A DNA stretch of 21,346 bases from positions 1 through 21,346 of IMG/VR virus record IMGVR_UViG_3300030399_000080, one strand, 5' to 3'. The position numbers and the translations under genes are program-made. This document shows positions 20,552 to 21,346 of this stretch, one piece after another. A model generated the notes under the pieces. The model had not been told where the DNA came from and searched no databases. It saw nothing but the letters and a program-made list of their open reading frames with translations. Source of the DNA: a virus. How positions within the stretch are numbered: the stretch's first letter is position 1; each line of letters begins with the position of its first letter.

Positions 20552-20785
20552 TTATACCTCAGTCCCAGTGTAAGGTGTTGAACTATATAAAAGCAGGTCG
20601 TCTTCACTCATGTTCTTAATACGTTCCATAGCGGATTCTTCAGCTAACTGGACTTTCTTGGTCACAGTTTTCTCTAGTTTAGGATCGTATGGTGTAAGAT
20701 CGAACTTTACGTCGCCGCATTCGTAGTGGGAAATACCCACGCTGCGACAAGCTTTTGCTAATGCCTTTAATTCCTTGATTGTCAT
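20552..20785 (-). CDS. Small protein upstream of portal, 77 aa
   Basis: It starts at ATG 20785 (MTIKELKALAKACRSVGISH) or at a GTG two codons earlier. The N-terminal helix followed by YECGDVKFDLTPYDPK and a charged tail is typical of a small protein that often precedes portal genes in phages. The function is unknown. It is directly coupled to the portal gene, with no intergenic base. Confidence 0.65.
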   Translation of the reverse strand: MTIKELKALAKACRSVGISHYECGDVKFDLTPYDPKLEKTVTKKVQLAEESAMERIKNMSEDDLLLYSSTPYTGTEV

Positions 20786-20792
20786 GTTCACT

Positions 20793-21346
20793 CTATTCGT
20801 TTAAAGACTGAATCATTAACTTCCGACGTTTAGACTTCTTGGGGTCTTCTTCTTCACCGGACTTAGGGTTGTGATCCCCAGACTGGTCTGGTCCTGAATG
20901 ATCTAGCGGGTCGTGGATAGAAATCGGCGATTTAGCTTTTTGTTTCTTACTAGCGTCGTATGGAACTCCGCCACCGTCATGCATAGCGATTTCTGACGAT
21001 TCGTCTTTTGATTCAGCGGTGTCATCGTAGTCAGCATCTAGATGACGTTCATCATCCACACTTCCACCGGAAGCATAAGCGATACTAGAGTTTTCATCAG
21101 GATCAAGTGCAGTGTCATCTTGGTATGCTTCGTGAATGTCCGAGTTATAAGCCACGGGTCCACCTTTAGCATAAGCAATAGAGCTGTTCTCGTCTGGATC
21201 TAAAGCAGTGTCATCTTGATAAGCTTCATGGATACCGCTGTTATAAGCTACAGGACCGCCTTTAGCGTACCCTCTAGCATCTCTAGGTACAGCAGTAGTA
21301 GATTCGTCGTGAGACATAGACTCGTCTACACCTTCATCTTCTGTAG
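20793..21346 (-). CDS. Acidic repeat protein, N terminus outside window
   Basis: The frame is open from the right edge to TAG 20793-20795. A Met at 21317 has no convincing ribosome site, and the codons before it (TEDEGVDES) continue the same acidic style, so the gene probably begins beyond the window. It holds two near-identical 32-residue modules (YAKGGPVAYNS, HEAYQDDTALDPDENSSIA), a third diverged one, then a Lys/Pro-rich basic tail (KKQKAKSP, PKKSKRRKLMIQSLNE). A repetitive acidic body with a basic end, lying before portal and scaffold, could be a head-assembly or DNA-contact protein. Inference only. Confidence 0.68.
   Translation of the reverse strand, partial: TEDEGVDESMSHDESTTAVPRDARGYAKGGPVAYNSGIHEAYQDDTALDPDENSSIAYAKGGPVAYNSDIHEAYQDDTALDPDENSSIAYASGGSVDDERHLDADYDDTAESKDESSEIAMHDGGGVPYDASKKQKAKSPISIHDPLDHSGPDQSGDHNPKSGEEEDPKKSKRRKLMIQSLNE
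20985..21269 (-). repeat. Three tandem modules in the acidic protein
   Basis: Module 1 spans 21269-21174, module 2 21173-21078 and the diverged module 3 about 21077-20985. Modules 1 and 2 code for 31 identical residues of 32 but differ at 18 synonymous codons by my hand count, including three serines that switch between the AGY and TCN codon families. The diverged copy keeps the YA-GG-V start and the DDTA and SS-IA ends. Confidence 0.85.

Overview
This window is a piece of a tailed double-stranded DNA bacteriophage genome. The evidence is a portal protein, scaffold, major capsid protein, family A DNA polymerase, DnaB-type helicase, TOPRIM primase, Rad52-type annealing protein, signal-bearing endolysin and three freestanding endonuclease VII-type HNH genes, all tightly packed with ATGA or GTGA stop/start overlaps. 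The T7-like replication set and the portal-scaffold-capsid order suggest a podovirus-like phage. No tail, terminase or RNA polymerase gene is visible, so this is an inference. A lipobox lipoprotein, an endolysin with a signal peptide and an initiator-like tRNA fit a Gram-negative host. No host genes are seen.

Layout. (1) 1-6680, rightward: the end of an alanine-rich repeat protein cut by the left edge, a collagen-like lipoprotein, an HNH endonuclease, a membrane-anchored trypsin-like protease, an endolysin behind its own sigma70 promoter, a MazG/DUF5664-like nucleotide hydrolase, several small membrane or zinc-ribbon proteins, a PD-(D/E)XK exonuclease, a Rad52-like annealing protein and its small partner gene. 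(2) 6681-7077: about 400 bases with no credible gene but many inverted repeats, a candidate structured RNA or replication element. (3) 7078-14102, rightward: DNA polymerase, helicase, HNH, primase and a DnaQ-like exonuclease, then a run of very small, mostly single-span membrane genes, and a SLOG-family protein. (4) 14146-14665: a leftward HNH gene with its own strong promoter, placed just behind the terminator of the structural operon. (5) 14694-21346, leftward: acidic repeat protein (cut by the right edge), a 77-aa protein, portal, scaffold and major capsid protein. Between scaffold and capsid genes lies an opposite-strand cassette (about 16.13-17.53 kb) of small genes with its own promoter and short intergenic repeats, bordered by a degenerate initiator-tRNA-like sequence.

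How the genes work together: polymerase, helicase, primase and the two nucleases form the replication module. The PD-(D/E)XK nuclease and Rad52-like protein form a probable recombination pair in which the exonuclease makes single strands and the Rad52-like protein anneals them. Replication genes and structural genes point at each other and converge near 14.1-14.7 kb. Most promising for follow-up are the structured 6681-7077 region, the inverted cassette with its tRNA-like edge, the pure-triplet alanine repeat at the left edge, and the twin acidic repeats at the right edge that keep their protein sequence while nearly every variable third base has changed.
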